A DNA stretch of 64,000 bases, from NCBI RefSeq assembly GCF_900021175.1, contig NZ_FCOP01000011.1:620001-684000 (forward strand), given 5' to 3'. The DNA is from Pseudenterobacter timonensis. Its GTDB lineage: Bacteria; Pseudomonadota; Gammaproteobacteria; Enterobacterales; Enterobacteriaceae. This document shows, piece by piece, positions 23,394 to 37,329 of this stretch. The translations under genes were made by a program, and so were the position numbers. The notes below the pieces were generated by a model. The model saw nothing but the letters and a program-made list of their open reading frames with translations, had not been told where the DNA came from and did not search any database. The stretch's first letter is position 1; each line of letters opens with the position of its first letter.

Positions 23394-23577
23394 TTAACCT
23401 CCTGCCAGTACTGACGTTACTGTGAGATACCCTTAAGCCTACGAAGTTAAACCCGGTTTAGCAAGGTGACTATATCACACCCCTTCAGGCAATTTCAGCG
23501 CCTTCCTCGGGCCGTCAACAACAGCCTTTTTAATCAATTTTCGTTACAATGCTCATCTGATTTTTAAGGAGTTCTCC

Positions 23578-24123
23578 ATGGCGCTGAAAGCGACAATTTA
23601 TAAAGCGGTGGTCAATGTGGCCGACCTGGACCGTAACCAGTTCCTGGATGCGTCGTTGACGCTGGCGCGTCATCCTTCCGAAACTCAGGAGCGGATGATG
23701 TTGCGCCTGCTGGCATGGATCAAATATGCCGATGAACGTCTCCAGTTTACGCGGGGCCTGAGCGCGGAAGATGAGCCGGAAGCCTGGCGACATAACGATC
23801 ATCTTGGTATCGACCTCTGGATTGAACTCGGACTGCCCGATGAGCGTCGCATTAAAAAAGCCTGTACCCAGTCGGCGGAAGTGGCGCTGTTTGCCTATAA
23901 CCAGCGGGCAGCGGAGATCTGGTGGCAACAGAATAAAAGTAAATGCGCGCAGTTTAACAATCTTACGGTCTGGTACCTGGATGATGAGCAACTGGCGCAG
24001 CTCAGCGCTTTTGCCAGCAGAACTATGACGCTGCAGGCAACCATTCAGGACGGGGCGATCTGGCTCTCTGATGCTGAGAATAATCTGGAAATTCATCTGG
24101 CCGCATGGCAGCCGCCAGTATGA
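23578..24123 (+). CDS. yaeQ: Conserved protein YaeQ (PD-(D/E)XK nuclease-like fold)
   Basis: A 181-residue protein recognised by [20 protein letters not shown] at its start and the [20 protein letters not shown] segment. The family structure resembles PD-(D/E)XK nucleases, but no activity is established that I know of. AAGGAG precedes the ATG. It is divergent from yaeP-rof and overlaps the next gene arfB by four bases (ATGA at 24120-24123), so it is co-translated with a ribosome-rescue factor. Confidence 0.92.
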   Translation: MALKATIYKAVVNVADLDRNQFLDASLTLARHPSETQERMMLRLLAWIKYADERLQFTRGLSAEDEPEAWRHNDHLGIDLWIELGLPDERRIKKACTQSAEVALFAYNQRAAEIWWQQNKSKCAQFNNLTVWYLDDEQLAQLSAFASRTMTLQATIQDGAIWLSDAENNLEIHLAAWQPPV

Positions 24124-24542
24124 TTACCTTATCCCGTAGCGTCTCTCTTGCCGACGGGGAAGTAGAGATTACGGCGATACGCGCACAGGGAGCGGGGGGG
24201 CAACATGTCAATAAAGCCTCAACCGCTATCCATTTGCGCTTTGACATCCGGGCCTCCAGCCTGCCAGAGTATTATAAGGATCGTCTGATGGCCGCCCGTC
24301 ATCATCTCATTAGCAGCGATGGCGTAATTGTCATTAAATCGCAGGAACACCGCAGCCAGGAACTCAACCGGGAAGCGGCGATTGCCCGGCTGGTGGCGGT
24401 GATTAAAGAGTTAACCGCGGTGCAGAAAAGCCGCCGACCCACGCGTCCAACGCGGGCATCAAAGGAACGTCGGCTCACCTCCAAGGCGCAAAAATCGTCT
24501 GTTAAGGCGCTTCGTGGCAAAGTTCGTCGGCCTCAGGATTAA
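24120..24542 (+). CDS. arfB: Alternative ribosome-rescue factor ArfB (peptidyl-tRNA hydrolase)
   Basis: ArfB (YaeJ) releases nascent chains from ribosomes stalled without a stop codon, using a release-factor GGQ motif (residues 26-28 in GAGGQHVNK) and a basic C-terminal tail that enters the empty mRNA channel. The 140-residue product ends with the Lys/Arg-rich tail (about residues 103-140). I chose ATG 24120, overlapping the yaeQ stop, because it gives the family length. An ATG five codons upstream is in frame but adds residues not seen in the family. Confidence 0.95.
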   Translation: MITLSRSVSLADGEVEITAIRAQGAGGQHVNKASTAIHLRFDIRASSLPEYYKDRLMAARHHLISSDGVIVIKSQEHRSQELNREAAIARLVAVIKELTAVQKSRRPTRPTRASKERRLTSKAQKSSVKALRGKVRRPQD

Positions 24543-24573
24543 CGACAGGAATTGAAATAAGAAGGAATTGAGG

Positions 24574-25272
24574 GTGAAAAAAGTTATTTTGTCCGCCATA
24601 GCGGCGAGCACACTTTTCGTGCTGATGGGATGTAATAATCGTTCTGAAACGCAGGTGTTACACCCCACCCGGACTGAGGAACTGAAGCCGATGCAGCAAA
24701 GCTGGCGTGGCGTTCTGCCTTGTGCCGATTGCGAGGGCATCGAAACCACGCTCTATCTGGAGAAAGATGGCACCTGGGTGATGAATCAGCGCTATCAGGG
24801 GGCGAAAACGCCATCGTCGTTTGCCTCTTACGGCACCTGGGCGCGTACTGCAGAGAAGCTGGTGCTGACCGACACCGCCGGTGAAAAAATCTGGTTCCGC
24901 GCTAAAGGCGACACCATGGAGATGCTCGATCGGGAAGGCAATCCTATACAATCCCAGTTCAACTATACCCTGAAACCGGTCACCGCGGCGCTGCCATCAA
25001 CGCCGATGGCGATGCGCGGCATGTATTTCTATATGGCGGATGCGGCCACCTTTACCGACTGTGTGACGGGGATAAAAGTGAGCGTGGCGGACAATGCCCA
25101 GCTGGAACGTGATTACGCCGTGGCGCGCGGCAATGACAGCAAACCGGTGCTGCTGACCGTAGAGGGACACTTTACCATCGAGCCAAATCCTGACAGCGGC
25201 GAGCTGGTGAAAACGCTGAAAGTGGATAAAGAGCCGGTATTCCTGGCGGGCAAGAGGTGCGACAGTCAGTAA
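24574..25272 (+). CDS. nlpE: Outer-membrane lipoprotein NlpE (Cpx envelope-stress sensor)
   Basis: NlpE (CutF) is a surface-sensing and trafficking-sensing lipoprotein that activates the Cpx two-component system. Read from GTG 24574 (AAGGA seven bases upstream), the product is 232 residues. It has a signal peptide and the lipobox LMGC (lipidated Cys20). The N-terminal domain has the CADC pair (Cys50/Cys53), and the C-terminal domain has one Cys near FTDC and one in the last few residues, consistent with the two disulfides of the family. The last 25 or so residues differ from E. coli. The in-frame TTG at 24568 is a less likely start. Confidence 0.92.
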   Translation: MKKVILSAIAASTLFVLMGCNNRSETQVLHPTRTEELKPMQQSWRGVLPCADCEGIETTLYLEKDGTWVMNQRYQGAKTPSSFASYGTWARTAEKLVLTDTAGEKIWFRAKGDTMEMLDREGNPIQSQFNYTLKPVTAALPSTPMAMRGMYFYMADAATFTDCVTGIKVSVADNAQLERDYAVARGNDSKPVLLTVEGHFTIEPNPDSGELVKTLKVDKEPVFLAGKRCDSQ

Positions 25273-25290
25273 CCCCTTTCCGTGACATTA

Positions 25291-25318
25291 AAAACCCCCG
25301 CCGTAGCGGGGTTTTTTG
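25291..25318. terminator. Bidirectional terminator between nlpE and proS
   Basis: CCCCGC (25296-25301) pairs with GCGGGG (25306-25311), flanked by A-run and T-run, so a T-run follows the stem on both strands. It serves nlpE (plus) and proS (minus), whose stop codon begins at 25321. Confidence 0.85.
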
Positions 25319-27037
25319 TCAGCCTTTAACGGCTTTTACCAGATAATCGAGAATATCGCCGGTCTTAATCAGTTGTTTCTCGCCGCTGCGACGGTATTTA
25401 TATTCGATATCGTCGTTGTCGAGGTTACGATCGCCAATCACCACGGTATGCGGAATACCGATCAGCTCCATATCGGCAAACATCACGCCCGGACGCTCTT
25501 TACGATCGTCCATCAGCACTTCGATACCCTGTGCGCGCAGTTCGGCGTAGAGCTTCTCGGCCAGCTCCTGAACGCGATAGGATTTGTGCATGTTCATCGG
25601 CAGGATAGCGACCTGGAACGGGGCGATATTGTCCGGCCAGACGATACCGCGTTCGTCGTGGTTCTGCTCGATAGCGGCTGCGACCACGCGGGTCACCCCG
25701 ATGCCGTAGCAGCCCATGGTGAGGATCTGGTTGCGACCATCTTCACCCTGTACGGCAGCGTTAAGCGCTCTGGAGTATTTCTCACCCAGCTGGAAAATAT
25801 GGCCCACTTCGATGCCGCGCTTGATCATCAGCGTGCCTTTACCGTCCGGGCTTGGATCGCCGGCAACTACGTTGCGGATGTCAGCCACGGTCGGGGTCGC
25901 CACATCACGATCCCAGTTGATGCCGAAGTAGTGCTTACCATCCACATTGGCGCCTGCGGCAAAGTCGCTCATCGCCGCAACGGTGCGGTCGATAATTACC
26001 GGCACCGGCATATTAACCGGGCCGAGAGAGCCTGGGCCGGCATTGACGATAGCGCGGATTTCCGCTTCGGTGGCGAAGGTCAGCGGGCTGGCGACCTGCG
26101 GCAGTTTCTCCGCTTTAATTTCATTCAGCTCATGATCGCCGCGTACCAGCAGAGCAACCAGCGGGCTGCTGCTGCCTTCTGCCGCTTTAACCAGCAAGGT
26201 TTTCACGGTTTTTTCGATCGGCAGAGAGAACTGTTCGACCAGCTCGGCGATGGTTTTAGCGTTCGGCGTATCAACCAGCGTCATCTCCTGCGTGGCCGCT
26301 GCGCGCGGTGTGGAAGGCGCCAGCGCCTCGGCAAATTCAATATTGGCCGCGTAGTCGGAAGAGTCGGAGAAGATCACGTCGTCCTCGCCGCTCTGCGCCA
26401 GCACCTGGAATTCATGGGATGCGCTGCCGCCGATAGAACCGGTATCAGCCTGTACCGCGCGGAAATCCAGCCCCATGCGGGTGAAGATTTTGCTGTAGGC
26501 TTCATACATCTTGTCGTAGGTTTCCTGCAGGGATTCCTGAGAAGTATGGAAAGAGTAAGCATCTTTCATCAGGAACTCGCGAGAACGCATGACGCCGAAA
26601 CGCGGACGGACTTCGTCGCGGAACTTGGTCTGGATCTGGAAAAAGTTTAACGGCAGCTGCTTGTAAGAGTTCAGCTCGTTGCGGATCAGGTCAGTGATCA
26701 CCTCTTCATGCGTCGGACCGAGGACAAAGGGACGTTCGCCACGATCGACAAAGCGCAGCAGCTCTGGACCGTACTGCTCCCAGCGGCCGCTCTCCTGCCA
26801 CAGATCGGCGGGCTGAACGACGGGCATGCACACTTCAATCGCGCCGGCGTTGTTCATCTCTTCACGCACGATATTTTCGACTTTTTTCAGGACGCGCACG
26901 CCGGTCGGCAGCCAGGTATATAACCCGGAGGCCAGCTTGCGGATCATCCCGGCGCGAAGCATCAGCTGATGGCTAATGACTTCAGCGTCGGCAGGCGTCT
27001 CCTTCAGAGTGGAGAGCAGATATTGGCTAGTACGCAT
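25319..27037 (-). CDS. proS: Prolyl-tRNA synthetase
   Basis: ProS charges tRNA-Pro. The 572-residue class II enzyme starts [20 protein letters not shown]. It has class II motif 2 (about residues 135-160, [20 protein letters not shown]), the bacterial editing insertion (about 220-400) that hydrolyses Ala-tRNA-Pro, motif 3 with GCYGIGVTR (about 443-451) and a C-terminal anticodon-binding domain. An in-frame ATG at 27091 would add 18 residues not seen in the family, so 27037 is preferred. Confidence 0.96.
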   Translation of the reverse strand: MRTSQYLLSTLKETPADAEVISHQLMLRAGMIRKLASGLYTWLPTGVRVLKKVENIVREEMNNAGAIEVCMPVVQPADLWQESGRWEQYGPELLRFVDRGERPFVLGPTHEEVITDLIRNELNSYKQLPLNFFQIQTKFRDEVRPRFGVMRSREFLMKDAYSFHTSQESLQETYDKMYEAYSKIFTRMGLDFRAVQADTGSIGGSASHEFQVLAQSGEDDVIFSDSSDYAANIEFAEALAPSTPRAAATQEMTLVDTPNAKTIAELVEQFSLPIEKTVKTLLVKAAEGSSSPLVALLVRGDHELNEIKAEKLPQVASPLTFATEAEIRAIVNAGPGSLGPVNMPVPVIIDRTVAAMSDFAAGANVDGKHYFGINWDRDVATPTVADIRNVVAGDPSPDGKGTLMIKRGIEVGHIFQLGEKYSRALNAAVQGEDGRNQILTMGCYGIGVTRVVAAAIEQNHDERGIVWPDNIAPFQVAILPMNMHKSYRVQELAEKLYAELRAQGIEVLMDDRKERPGVMFADMELIGIPHTVVIGDRNLDNDDIEYKYRRSGEKQLIKTGDILDYLVKAVKG

Positions 27038-27149
27038 GTTGTTACGTTTCCATTTCGACGATTGGAACAGGCTGAAAGCTCTGCCTGACACAAAAAAAGT
27101 GGTTTAGTTTACCAGTGTGGCAAAGATGCCAAAAGAGAAGAGGATAAAA

Positions 27150-27857
27150 TTAGCGGGCTTCCAGCGCAAACACTTCAAAACCGGTGCTTGTGACCCGCCA
27201 GCGCACGTTAAAATCCAGCAGCCAGACGGCATAGGTTTTACCCGCCTCTTCCTCTTTACGGTAGGCCGGACGCGGATCCTGCGAGAGCACCTCGACAATA
27301 AAATCACCGAGCCTCGGATAGTGCTTTTCGAGCCGGGGAAGCTCGGCGGCCAGTTCAGGCGTAAAGGAGACAAGCGTTTCCGCCTGGGGTGCCTCTTGCG
27401 CGTAGCTGGCGCGGGCCTCGGGCAGCGCTTCGGCAAACGGCAGATAGGGTTTGATATCGACAACCGGCGTGCCGTCAACCAGGTCCAGGCTGCCCAGCTC
27501 CAGAATCACCTGGTCCTTATGACAGCGGATGCCTTTTAGCTCAACCAGCGACATTCCTACCGGATTGGGGCGGAAGGTTGAGCGCGTGGCAAACACACCC
27601 ATCCTGGCATTACCGCCCAGCCGGGGCGGACGAACGGTAGGACGCCAGCCCCCCTCCATCGTTTGATGGAAAACGAAGAGGATCCATAAATGGCTGAAAT
27701 CTTCCAGCCCGCGCACGGCATCGGCCTGGTTATAAGGGGCCATTAAGTGAAGTTCGCCGCCACAGCTTTTCACAAGCCCAGGCTGACGCGGTACGGCAAA
27801 CTTCTCTTTATAAGGTGAGCGGATAACGCCTATCTGCTCAAACTGAAATGCATTCAT
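27150..27857 (-). CDS. trmO: tRNA (adenine37-N6)-methyltransferase TrmO
   Basis: TrmO (TsaA/YaeB) methylates t6A37 to m6t6A37 in threonine tRNAs, using SAM. It is unusual in having a beta-barrel rather than a Rossmann fold. The 235-residue product has the N-terminal IGVIRSPYKEKFAVPRQPGL segment, the SAM-binding region GVFATRSTFRPNPVGMS (about 87-103) and a C-terminal domain with DPRPAYR (about 203-209). It lies between proS and rcsF on the minus strand and its start is four bases inside the end of rcsF. Confidence 0.93.
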   Translation of the reverse strand: MNAFQFEQIGVIRSPYKEKFAVPRQPGLVKSCGGELHLMAPYNQADAVRGLEDFSHLWILFVFHQTMEGGWRPTVRPPRLGGNARMGVFATRSTFRPNPVGMSLVELKGIRCHKDQVILELGSLDLVDGTPVVDIKPYLPFAEALPEARASYAQEAPQAETLVSFTPELAAELPRLEKHYPRLGDFIVEVLSQDPRPAYRKEEEAGKTYAVWLLDFNVRWRVTSTGFEVFALEAR

Positions 27858-28258
27858 TTAGCCGATACGTTAAGCGCAGAACCAATACAGACAGCCTGGC
27901 GGTAGCAACCCGGCGTGCCGCTGGTCACTTCGCAGCTGTGCAGCAAGACGGCATTGGCTTTCATTTTAGCCGCGTTGATCTGCATACGTTTACGCGCGGT
28001 AGGAATATTGGGAGGAGAATCCTGATTGGTTGCCTGGCACGATTCGCCGGTCACCTCACCCAAATCGCGGAAAGGTTTCCCCACCAGATCTTCCGCCTTG
28101 GTATAAATTTTTACGGGAGCAGGGCGGGGCGCCTTCGGTTTGGCTGGCTCTGCTTTCACCGGGGCGGGTGTGCTTTTCACAGGTTCCACGGGAGATCTGC
28201 TTAGCATTGAACAGCCGCTCAGCATGAGTGCTAAAAGACAGATCGGTAAAGCACGCAT
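27854..28258 (-). CDS. rcsF: Outer-membrane lipoprotein RcsF (Rcs stress sensor)
   Basis: RcsF senses lipopolysaccharide and peptidoglycan damage and activates the Rcs phosphorelay by engaging IgaA. The 134-residue product has the lipobox LSGC (Cys16). A Pro/Lys/Ala-rich linker (about residues 24-48) follows, threaded through a BamA-OMP complex in the known biology. The folded domain has four Cys (in GESC, LHSC, PGC and AVC) that make the two disulfides of the family. The last four bases overlap the start of trmO. Confidence 0.94.
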   Translation of the reverse strand: MRALPICLLALMLSGCSMLSRSPVEPVKSTPAPVKAEPAKPKAPRPAPVKIYTKAEDLVGKPFRDLGEVTGESCQATNQDSPPNIPTARKRMQINAAKMKANAVLLHSCEVTSGTPGCYRQAVCIGSALNVSAK

Positions 28259-28309
28259 AATATTTCCTCAATGAATAATCAAACCGTCAATTATTGAAAC
28301 AGTTACCTG

Positions 28310-28339
28310 TATAAATGACAAGACGGGCTTTCGCCCGTC
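28310..28339 (-). terminator. Hairpin downstream of metQ
   Basis: GACGGGC (28322-28328) and GCCCGTC (28333-28339) form a perfect seven-base stem with a four-base loop. Read on the minus strand it is followed by TTGTCATTT, an imperfect T-run, so it probably ends the metNIQ message before rcsF. Confidence 0.6.
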
Positions 28340-28365
28340 CTGAATGATATTACATAAAGGTGAGA

Positions 28366-29181
28366 TTACCAGCCTTTAACCGCGCCGCCATTAAAGACTT
28401 TATTCGCTTCCTGGTAAACTTCATCAGACTGGTATGCCTGCACGAATTTTTTCACATTCTCCGCATCTTTATTATCTTCGCGGGTCACGATCAGGTTAAC
28501 GTAAGGCGAGTCTTTACCTTCAACGAAGATGCCATCTTTTGCCGGAGTCAGGCCAATCTGGCTGGCGTAAGTGGTATTGATCACCGCCAGCGCAATCTGC
28601 GCATCGTCCAGCGAGCGCGGCAGCTGCGGCGCTTCCAGCTCAACAATCTTCAGGTTTTTCGGGTTTTCGGTGATATCCAGCGCGGTCGGCAGCAGATCTA
28701 CGCCATCTTTCAGCTTGATCAGGCCCTCTTTCTGCAACAGCAGCAGGGAGCGACCCAGGTTGGTCGGATCGTTAGGCACGGCGATCTGGGAGCCCGGCTG
28801 GAGTTCATCCAGCGATTTGATCTTCTTGGAGTAGCCTGCAATCGGGTAAACAAAGGTGTTACCTACCGCAACCAGCTTGTAGCCGCGATCTTTGATCTGC
28901 TGATCGAGATACGGTTTGTGCTGGAAGGCGTTCGCGTCGATATCGCCCTTGCTCAGCGCTTCGTTCGGCAGAACGTAGTCGTTAAAGGTGACCAGCTCAA
29001 CGTCCAGGCCATATTTCTCTTTCGCCACTTTCTGAGCCGCTTCGGCAACCTGCTGTTCAGCGCCGACGATCACGCCGACTTTAATATGGTTCGGATCCTT
29101 TTCATCCTGACCGCAACCCACCAGTACCAGAGAGCCGATCAGCGCGCCTGCCGCTGCAAAGGTCTTAAATTTAAACGCCAT
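28366..29181 (-). CDS. metQ: D/L-methionine-binding lipoprotein MetQ
   Basis: MetQ delivers methionine to the MetNI importer. The 271-residue precursor has a signal peptide and the lipobox LVGC (Cys23), so it is anchored to the inner membrane. The NlpA-type fold follows, with KVGVIVGAEQQVAE and TVFYP-like segment NTFVYPIAGYS. It is the last gene of the MetJ-controlled metNIQ operon, 40 bases after metI. Confidence 0.95.
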   Translation of the reverse strand: MAFKFKTFAAAGALIGSLVLVGCGQDEKDPNHIKVGVIVGAEQQVAEAAQKVAKEKYGLDVELVTFNDYVLPNEALSKGDIDANAFQHKPYLDQQIKDRGYKLVAVGNTFVYPIAGYSKKIKSLDELQPGSQIAVPNDPTNLGRSLLLLQKEGLIKLKDGVDLLPTALDITENPKNLKIVELEAPQLPRSLDDAQIALAVINTTYASQIGLTPAKDGIFVEGKDSPYVNLIVTREDNKDAENVKKFVQAYQSDEVYQEANKVFNGGAVKGW

Positions 29182-29221
29182 GTTAGTTCCTTAACTCAAT
29201 GAGTTTGTGTTGTGTGTAACG

Positions 29222-29875
29222 TTATTTATGAGTCACAGCCCGACTAATGCGATCGCCTGAGAATTGAATGAGATAAACCAGCACAACCAGCAATACCAGA
29301 ACCGTATTCATTACGGTTGCGTTATAGCCGATATAGCCATACTGGTAGCCAATCTGACCAAGGCCGCCAGCACCCACGGCGCCGCCCATAGCAGAATAGC
29401 CCACCAGGGTAATCAGCGTAATGGTCGCCGCATTGACCAGCCCAGGTAATGCCTCCGGCAACAGCACCTTGCGTACGATCTGCATCGGCGTAGCGCCCAT
29501 TGCTCGTGACGCTTCGATCAGGCCTGTTGGGATTTCCAGCAGCGCGTTTTCGACCATACGGGCGATAAAAGGCGCTGCACCTACGGTCAGCGGAACAATC
29601 GCCGCCTGCAGACCGATGGAGGTGCCGACAATCACTCGGGTGAAGGGGATCATCCAGACCAGCAGGATAATAAACGGAATGGAACGGAAGATATTCACCA
29701 CCGCAGAAAGGATGCGGTAGAGCTTCGCGTTCTCAATAATTTGCCCCGGGCGGGTGACGTAAAGCAGTACGCCTACAGGCAGACCAATCACAAAGCCAAA
29801 AAAGCCCGATACAAAGGTCATGGCCAGTGTTTCCCATACGCCGCGAAGCAGCAGCCACATCATCGGCTCAGACAT
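29222..29875 (-). CDS. metI: Methionine ABC transporter permease MetI
   Basis: MetI is the membrane subunit, working as a homodimer. The 217-residue product has about five hydrophobic segments and the coupling-helix EAA motif [20 protein letters not shown] (about residues 140-159), which docks on MetN. Its ATG overlaps the 3' end of metN by eight bases (29868-29875), as in E. coli. Confidence 0.95.
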   Translation of the reverse strand: MSEPMMWLLLRGVWETLAMTFVSGFFGFVIGLPVGVLLYVTRPGQIIENAKLYRILSAVVNIFRSIPFIILLVWMIPFTRVIVGTSIGLQAAIVPLTVGAAPFIARMVENALLEIPTGLIEASRAMGATPMQIVRKVLLPEALPGLVNAATITLITLVGYSAMGGAVGAGGLGQIGYQYGYIGYNATVMNTVLVLLVVLVYLIQFSGDRISRAVTHK

Positions 29876-30899
29876 AACCCAGTACCTCTACTTTTACATG
29901 GTGTTCCTGCAGCCAGGCGATGGCCGCTTGCGTCTCTTCTTGTGTACCGTGCATTTCGGTCAGCATAATGCCGAACTTCACGCCGCCGGCGTAATCCATC
30001 TGCGCGCTGATAATGTTATTGTTCACATTGAAGCGGCGCGCGGTTTCAGAGAGTAAAGGGGCATCAACAGACTGGCCGGTGAACTCCATTCGCAGCATTG
30101 GCACGCCGTCAGGCGTTGGCTGCGTTTTCAGACGCGCCACATAATCTTCCGGAATATCCAGGTGCAGGGTGGACTGAATGAACTGCTGCGCCAGCGGCGT
30201 TTTCGGATGGGAGAAAACTTCGCTGACGGTGTCCTGTTCGATAAGCTGCCCGTTGCTGATCACCGCTACGCAGTCGCAGATGCGTTTAACCACATCCATT
30301 TCGTGCGTAATAAGAAGGATCGTCAGCCCCAGGCGGCGGTTAATGTCTTTCAGCAGCTCAAGGATAGAGCGCGTAGTCGCCGGATCGAGCGCGCTGGTGG
30401 CTTCATCGCACAGCAGCACCTTAGGGTTGCTTGCCAGAGCACGGGCAATCGCCACGCGCTGCTTCTGCCCGCCAGAGAGATTTGCCGGGTAGCTGTCGTG
30501 CTTGTCACCCAGGCCGACCAGATCCAGCAGTTCGGTCACGCGACGCTTAATCTCTTCTTTAGGGGTATTATCCAGTTCCAGGGGCAGGGCGACATTGCCA
30601 AACACGGTACGGGAGGAGAGCAGATTAAAGTGTTGAAAGATCATGCCGATCTGGCGGCGCGCTTTGGTTAATTCTGCTTCCGAAAGTTTTGTCAGCTCCT
30701 GACCGTCTACCAGGACGCTGCCCTCGGTGGGGCGTTCAAGCAAATTGACGCAGCGAATGAGCGTACTTTTACCTGCGCCAGAGGCGCCGATTACGCCATA
30801 AATCTGTCCAGCCGGAACATGCAGGCTAACGTTGTTTAACGCCTGTATCGTTCGGTTTCCCTGCTGGAACACTTTGGTGATATTCGAAAGTTTAATCAT
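29868..30899 (-). CDS. metN: Methionine ABC transporter ATPase MetN
   Basis: MetN powers high-affinity methionine import. The 343-residue product has Walker [10 protein letters not shown] (about residues 37-45), the signature LSGGQKQR (about 140-147), Walker [12 protein letters not shown] (about 161-171), and a C-terminal ACT-like NIL domain (about 265-343). That domain binds methionine and shuts the transporter down when internal methionine is high. It is the first gene of metNIQ; the promoter and MetJ boxes lie 79-108 bases upstream. Confidence 0.96.
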   Translation of the reverse strand: MIKLSNITKVFQQGNRTIQALNNVSLHVPAGQIYGVIGASGAGKSTLIRCVNLLERPTEGSVLVDGQELTKLSEAELTKARRQIGMIFQHFNLLSSRTVFGNVALPLELDNTPKEEIKRRVTELLDLVGLGDKHDSYPANLSGGQKQRVAIARALASNPKVLLCDEATSALDPATTRSILELLKDINRRLGLTILLITHEMDVVKRICDCVAVISNGQLIEQDTVSEVFSHPKTPLAQQFIQSTLHLDIPEDYVARLKTQPTPDGVPMLRMEFTGQSVDAPLLSETARRFNVNNNIISAQMDYAGGVKFGIMLTEMHGTQEETQAAIAWLQEHHVKVEVLGYV

Positions 30900-30975
30900 C
30901 AGATTATTTTTATCGTATGTAAGTTAACCGTGGCATTTTGTTCTGCCAGAGACGGACGTTTGCCGTAAACAAAAC

Positions 30976-30999
30976 GGATGTTAAGGCATCCAGACGTCT
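30976..30999 (-). promoter_or_regulatory. MetJ operator (met boxes) upstream of metNIQ
   Basis: AGACGTCT at 30992-30999 is a perfect met box. The adjoining eight-mers 30984-30991 (AGGCATCC) and 30976-30983 (GGATGTTA) match five and four of eight positions, giving the usual tandem array for cooperative MetJ binding. The array lies within and next to the predicted metN promoter, so the SAM-bound repressor would block RNA polymerase. Confidence 0.85.
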
Positions 31000-31006
31000 A
31001 AATCAA
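30978..31006 (-). promoter_or_regulatory. Predicted metNIQ promoter
   Basis: On the minus strand TTGATT (31006-31001) and TAACAT (30983-30978) are 17 bases apart. The spacer contains the perfect met box, so repression by occlusion is expected. Confidence 0.7.
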
Positions 31007-31087
31007 TTCAACTCTGCACGATGAGCACTTTCTTGCGCAGCGATTCATGAGATACTAGCGGGAAAAGCCTTTTTCAGGAGTAACCCG

Positions 31088-31648
31088 GTGGCAAAATCAG
31101 TACCCGCTATTTTTCTCGATCGTGACGGCACGATAAATGTTGACCATGGCTATGTACATGAGATTGACGAATTTGAATTTATTGATGACGTGATTGACGC
31201 CATGCGTGAACTTAAGAAGATGGGCTACGCGCTGGTGGTGGTGACTAATCAGTCTGGTATTGCTCGCGGCAAGTTCACTGAAGCGCAGTTTGAAACGCTA
31301 ACGGAGTGGATGGACTGGTCGCTTGCCGATCGCGATGTTGATTTAGACGGTATCTATTATTGTCCTCATCACCCACAGGGTGTCGTAGAGGAGTATCGCC
31401 AGACCTGCGACTGCCGTAAACCGCATCCGGGTATGCTGATCTCCGCCAAAGAATTTTTGCACATTGATATGGCCGCTTCTTATATGGTTGGCGATAAGCT
31501 GGAAGATATGCAGGCCGCCGCTGCGGCAGGTGTAGGGACTAAAGTATTAGTACGTACCGGCAAACCACTCACCCCGGAAGCGGAAAACGCGGCGGATTGG
31601 GTGATTAATAGCCTGGCGGAGCTGCCTCAGAAGCTCAAAACGCAGTAA
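31088..31648 (+). CDS. gmhB: D-glycero-beta-D-manno-heptose-1,7-bisphosphate 7-phosphatase
   Basis: GmhB removes the 7-phosphate in ADP-heptose synthesis for the LPS inner core. The first enzyme of that pathway, gmhA, is also in this window. The 186-residue HAD-family protein has the catalytic Asp11 and Asp13 in FLDRDGTIN, a zinc loop with Cys and His residues (CPHHPQG and CDCRKPH, about 92-112), and the late motif [11 protein letters not shown] (about 136-146). The start is GTG at 31088 with AGGAG upstream. It is divergent from metN and lies upstream of the rRNA operon. Confidence 0.95.
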   Translation: MAKSVPAIFLDRDGTINVDHGYVHEIDEFEFIDDVIDAMRELKKMGYALVVVTNQSGIARGKFTEAQFETLTEWMDWSLADRDVDLDGIYYCPHHPQGVVEEYRQTCDCRKPHPGMLISAKEFLHIDMAASYMVGDKLEDMQAAAAAGVGTKVLVRTGKPLTPEAENAADWVINSLAELPQKLKTQ

Positions 31649-31703
31649 AAACAGGCATTGCGGCGAAAATGTGAGCGGTTGAAATAAAAATGCATTTTTC
31701 CAC

Positions 31704-31731
31704 TTGTCATTCTGCGGCAGCTCCCTATAAT
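31704..31731 (+). promoter_or_regulatory. rRNA promoter P1
   Basis: TTGTCA (31704-31709) and TATAAT (31726-31731) are 16 bases apart, followed by GCGCC, the GC-rich discriminator typical of stringently controlled rRNA promoters. An A/T-rich stretch at about 31680-31702 is in the position of an UP element. Confidence 0.9.
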
Positions 31732-31811
31732 GCGCCTCCATCGACACGGCGGATGTGAATCACTTCACAAACAGCCGGTTGGTTGAAGAGAAAAAATCCT
31801 GAAAAACAGGG

Positions 31812-31839
31812 TTGACTCTGAAAGAGGAAGGCGTAATAT
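31812..31839 (+). promoter_or_regulatory. rRNA promoter P2
   Basis: TTGACT (31812-31817) and TAATAT (31834-31839) are separated by 16 bases and followed by a GC-rich start region (ACGCCACC). It lies about 108 bases downstream of P1, the usual tandem layout. Confidence 0.88.
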
Positions 31840-31879
31840 ACGCCACCTCGCGACGGTGAGCTGAAAGCCGCGTCGCACC

Positions 31880-31891
31880 TGCTCTTTAACA
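31880..31891 (+). promoter_or_regulatory. boxA antitermination site in the rRNA leader
   Basis: TGCTCTTTAACA matches the boxA element bound by NusB-NusE, which lets polymerase run through the untranslated rRNA operon without Rho termination. The gap 31649-32025 otherwise holds P1, P2 and the 16S processing leader. I see no gene in it. Confidence 0.9.
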
Positions 31892-32025
31892 ATTTATCAG
31901 ACAATCTGTGTGGGCACTCAGGTGACATGGATTCTTAACGTCGAAAGACGAAAAATGAATACCAAGTCTCATTGAGTGAACACGTAATTCATTACGAAGT
32001 TTAATTCTTTGAGCATCAAACTTTT

Positions 32026-33565
<1,540 letters not shown>

Positions 33566-33633
33566 CCTTAAAGAACCTGCCCTGCAGTGCTCACACAGAT
33601 TGTCTGATGAAAAACGAGCAGTAAAACCTCTAC

Positions 33634-33710
<77 letters not shown>

Positions 33711-33792
33711 AATTTCTGCTGATGCTGCGTTGCGGCGACACTCACATACTGATGTATGCTTCTTGTCACCACGCCTTGCCTCAACAGAAATT
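33711..33792 (+). repeat. Hairpin repeat between tRNA-Ile and tRNA-Ala
   Basis: The element is bounded by AATTTCTG (33711-33718) and CAGAAATT (33785-33792), perfect 8-base inverted ends. It has a central CATAC/GTATG hairpin (33745-33758). It contains TGATGCTGCGTTG and CGCCTTGCCTCA, which recur as reverse complements in the 23S-5S spacer at 37041-37125. It probably folds into one long imperfect stem in the pre-rRNA. Confidence 0.65.
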
Positions 33793-33816
33793 ACGGGTAA
33801 CGAGGTTAACTACGAT

Positions 33817-33892
33817 GGGGCTATAGCTCAGCTGGGAGAGCGCCTGCTTTGCACGCAGGAGGTCTGCGGTTCGATCCCGCATAGCTCCACCA
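33817..33892 (+). tRNA. alaV: tRNA-Ala (anticodon TGC)
   Basis: A 76-base cloverleaf with encoded CCA. The anticodon TGC is in CTTTGCACG, and the acceptor stem is GGGGCTA/TAGCTCC. It is the second spacer tRNA of the operon. Confidence 0.97.
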
Positions 33893-33949
33893 TCACTGCC
33901 CGTTTTATGAAAACCTTCAGAGTGCACTGTGAAGTGTACTGCGAAGTTT

Positions 33950-33961
33950 TGCTCTTTAAAA
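33950..33961 (+). promoter_or_regulatory. boxA antitermination site in the 16S-23S spacer
   Basis: TGCTCTTTAAAA is a boxA-type sequence upstream of the 23S gene, preceded by an imperfect hairpin (AGTGCACT with AGTGTACT). It renews the antitermination complex before the long 23S gene. Confidence 0.75.
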
Positions 33962-34066
33962 ATCTGGATCAAGCTGAAAATTGAAACGACACACGAAAGT
34001 GTGTTCGAGTCTCTCAAATTTTCGCAATCACGATGATGAATCGAAAGAAACATCTTCGGGTTGTGA

Positions 34067-36969
<2,903 letters not shown>

Positions 36970-37040
36970 ACAACGCCGAAGATGTTTTGGCGTGAGAGAC
37001 CGATTTTCAGCTTAGATTCAGACGTCCGAAGGATTTTGCA

Positions 37041-37125
37041 CTGAGGCAAGGCGGCCAGTGAAGGAAAGGAAGGAGCATACTGAAGTATGTGACTGACTTT
37101 ACGAGCGCAGCCAACGCAGCATCAG
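37041..37125 (+). repeat. Hairpin repeat between 23S and 5S rRNA
   Basis: The core runs from CTGAGGCAAGGCGG to GCCAACGCAGCATCAG. It has a near-perfect central palindrome (CATACT at 37076-37081, AGTATG at 37084-37089) and imperfect flanking arms (CGAAGGATTTTGCACTGA against CGAATCTTTTCCACTGA on the other strand). Its reverse complement is closely related to the element in the tRNA-Ile/tRNA-Ala spacer. Confidence 0.65.
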
Positions 37126-37156
37126 TGGAAAAGATTCGTTCTGAGCGACAAGAATT

Positions 37157-37276
37157 TGCCTGGCGGCTTTAGCACGGTGGTCCCACCTGACCCCATGCCG
37201 AACTCAGAAGTGAAACGCCGCAGCGCCGATGGTAGTGTGGGGCCTCCCCATGCGAGAGTAGGGAACTGCCAGGCAT
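37157..37276 (+). rRNA. rrf: 5S ribosomal RNA
   Basis: A 120-base 5S gene. The ends TGCCTGGCGGC and GCCAGGCAT pair as helix I. The conserved CCCACCTGACCCCATGCCGA and GCGAGAGTAGG segments are intact. Confidence 0.97.
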
Positions 37277-37329
37277 CAAATTAAGCAGTAAACCGGGGCA
37301 TTAAACCGGTGTGAAAAGAAGTATTCGGT

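Noticed and set aside
23448..23460. Palindrome TAAACC-C-GGTTTA upstream of yaeP and yaeQ
   Set aside because: It could be an operator in the divergent gap, but it is short, isolated and not a recognised site, so it is not reported as a feature.
25316..26650. 444-codon open frame on the plus strand
   Set aside because: It is the reverse strand of proS and is not protein-like.
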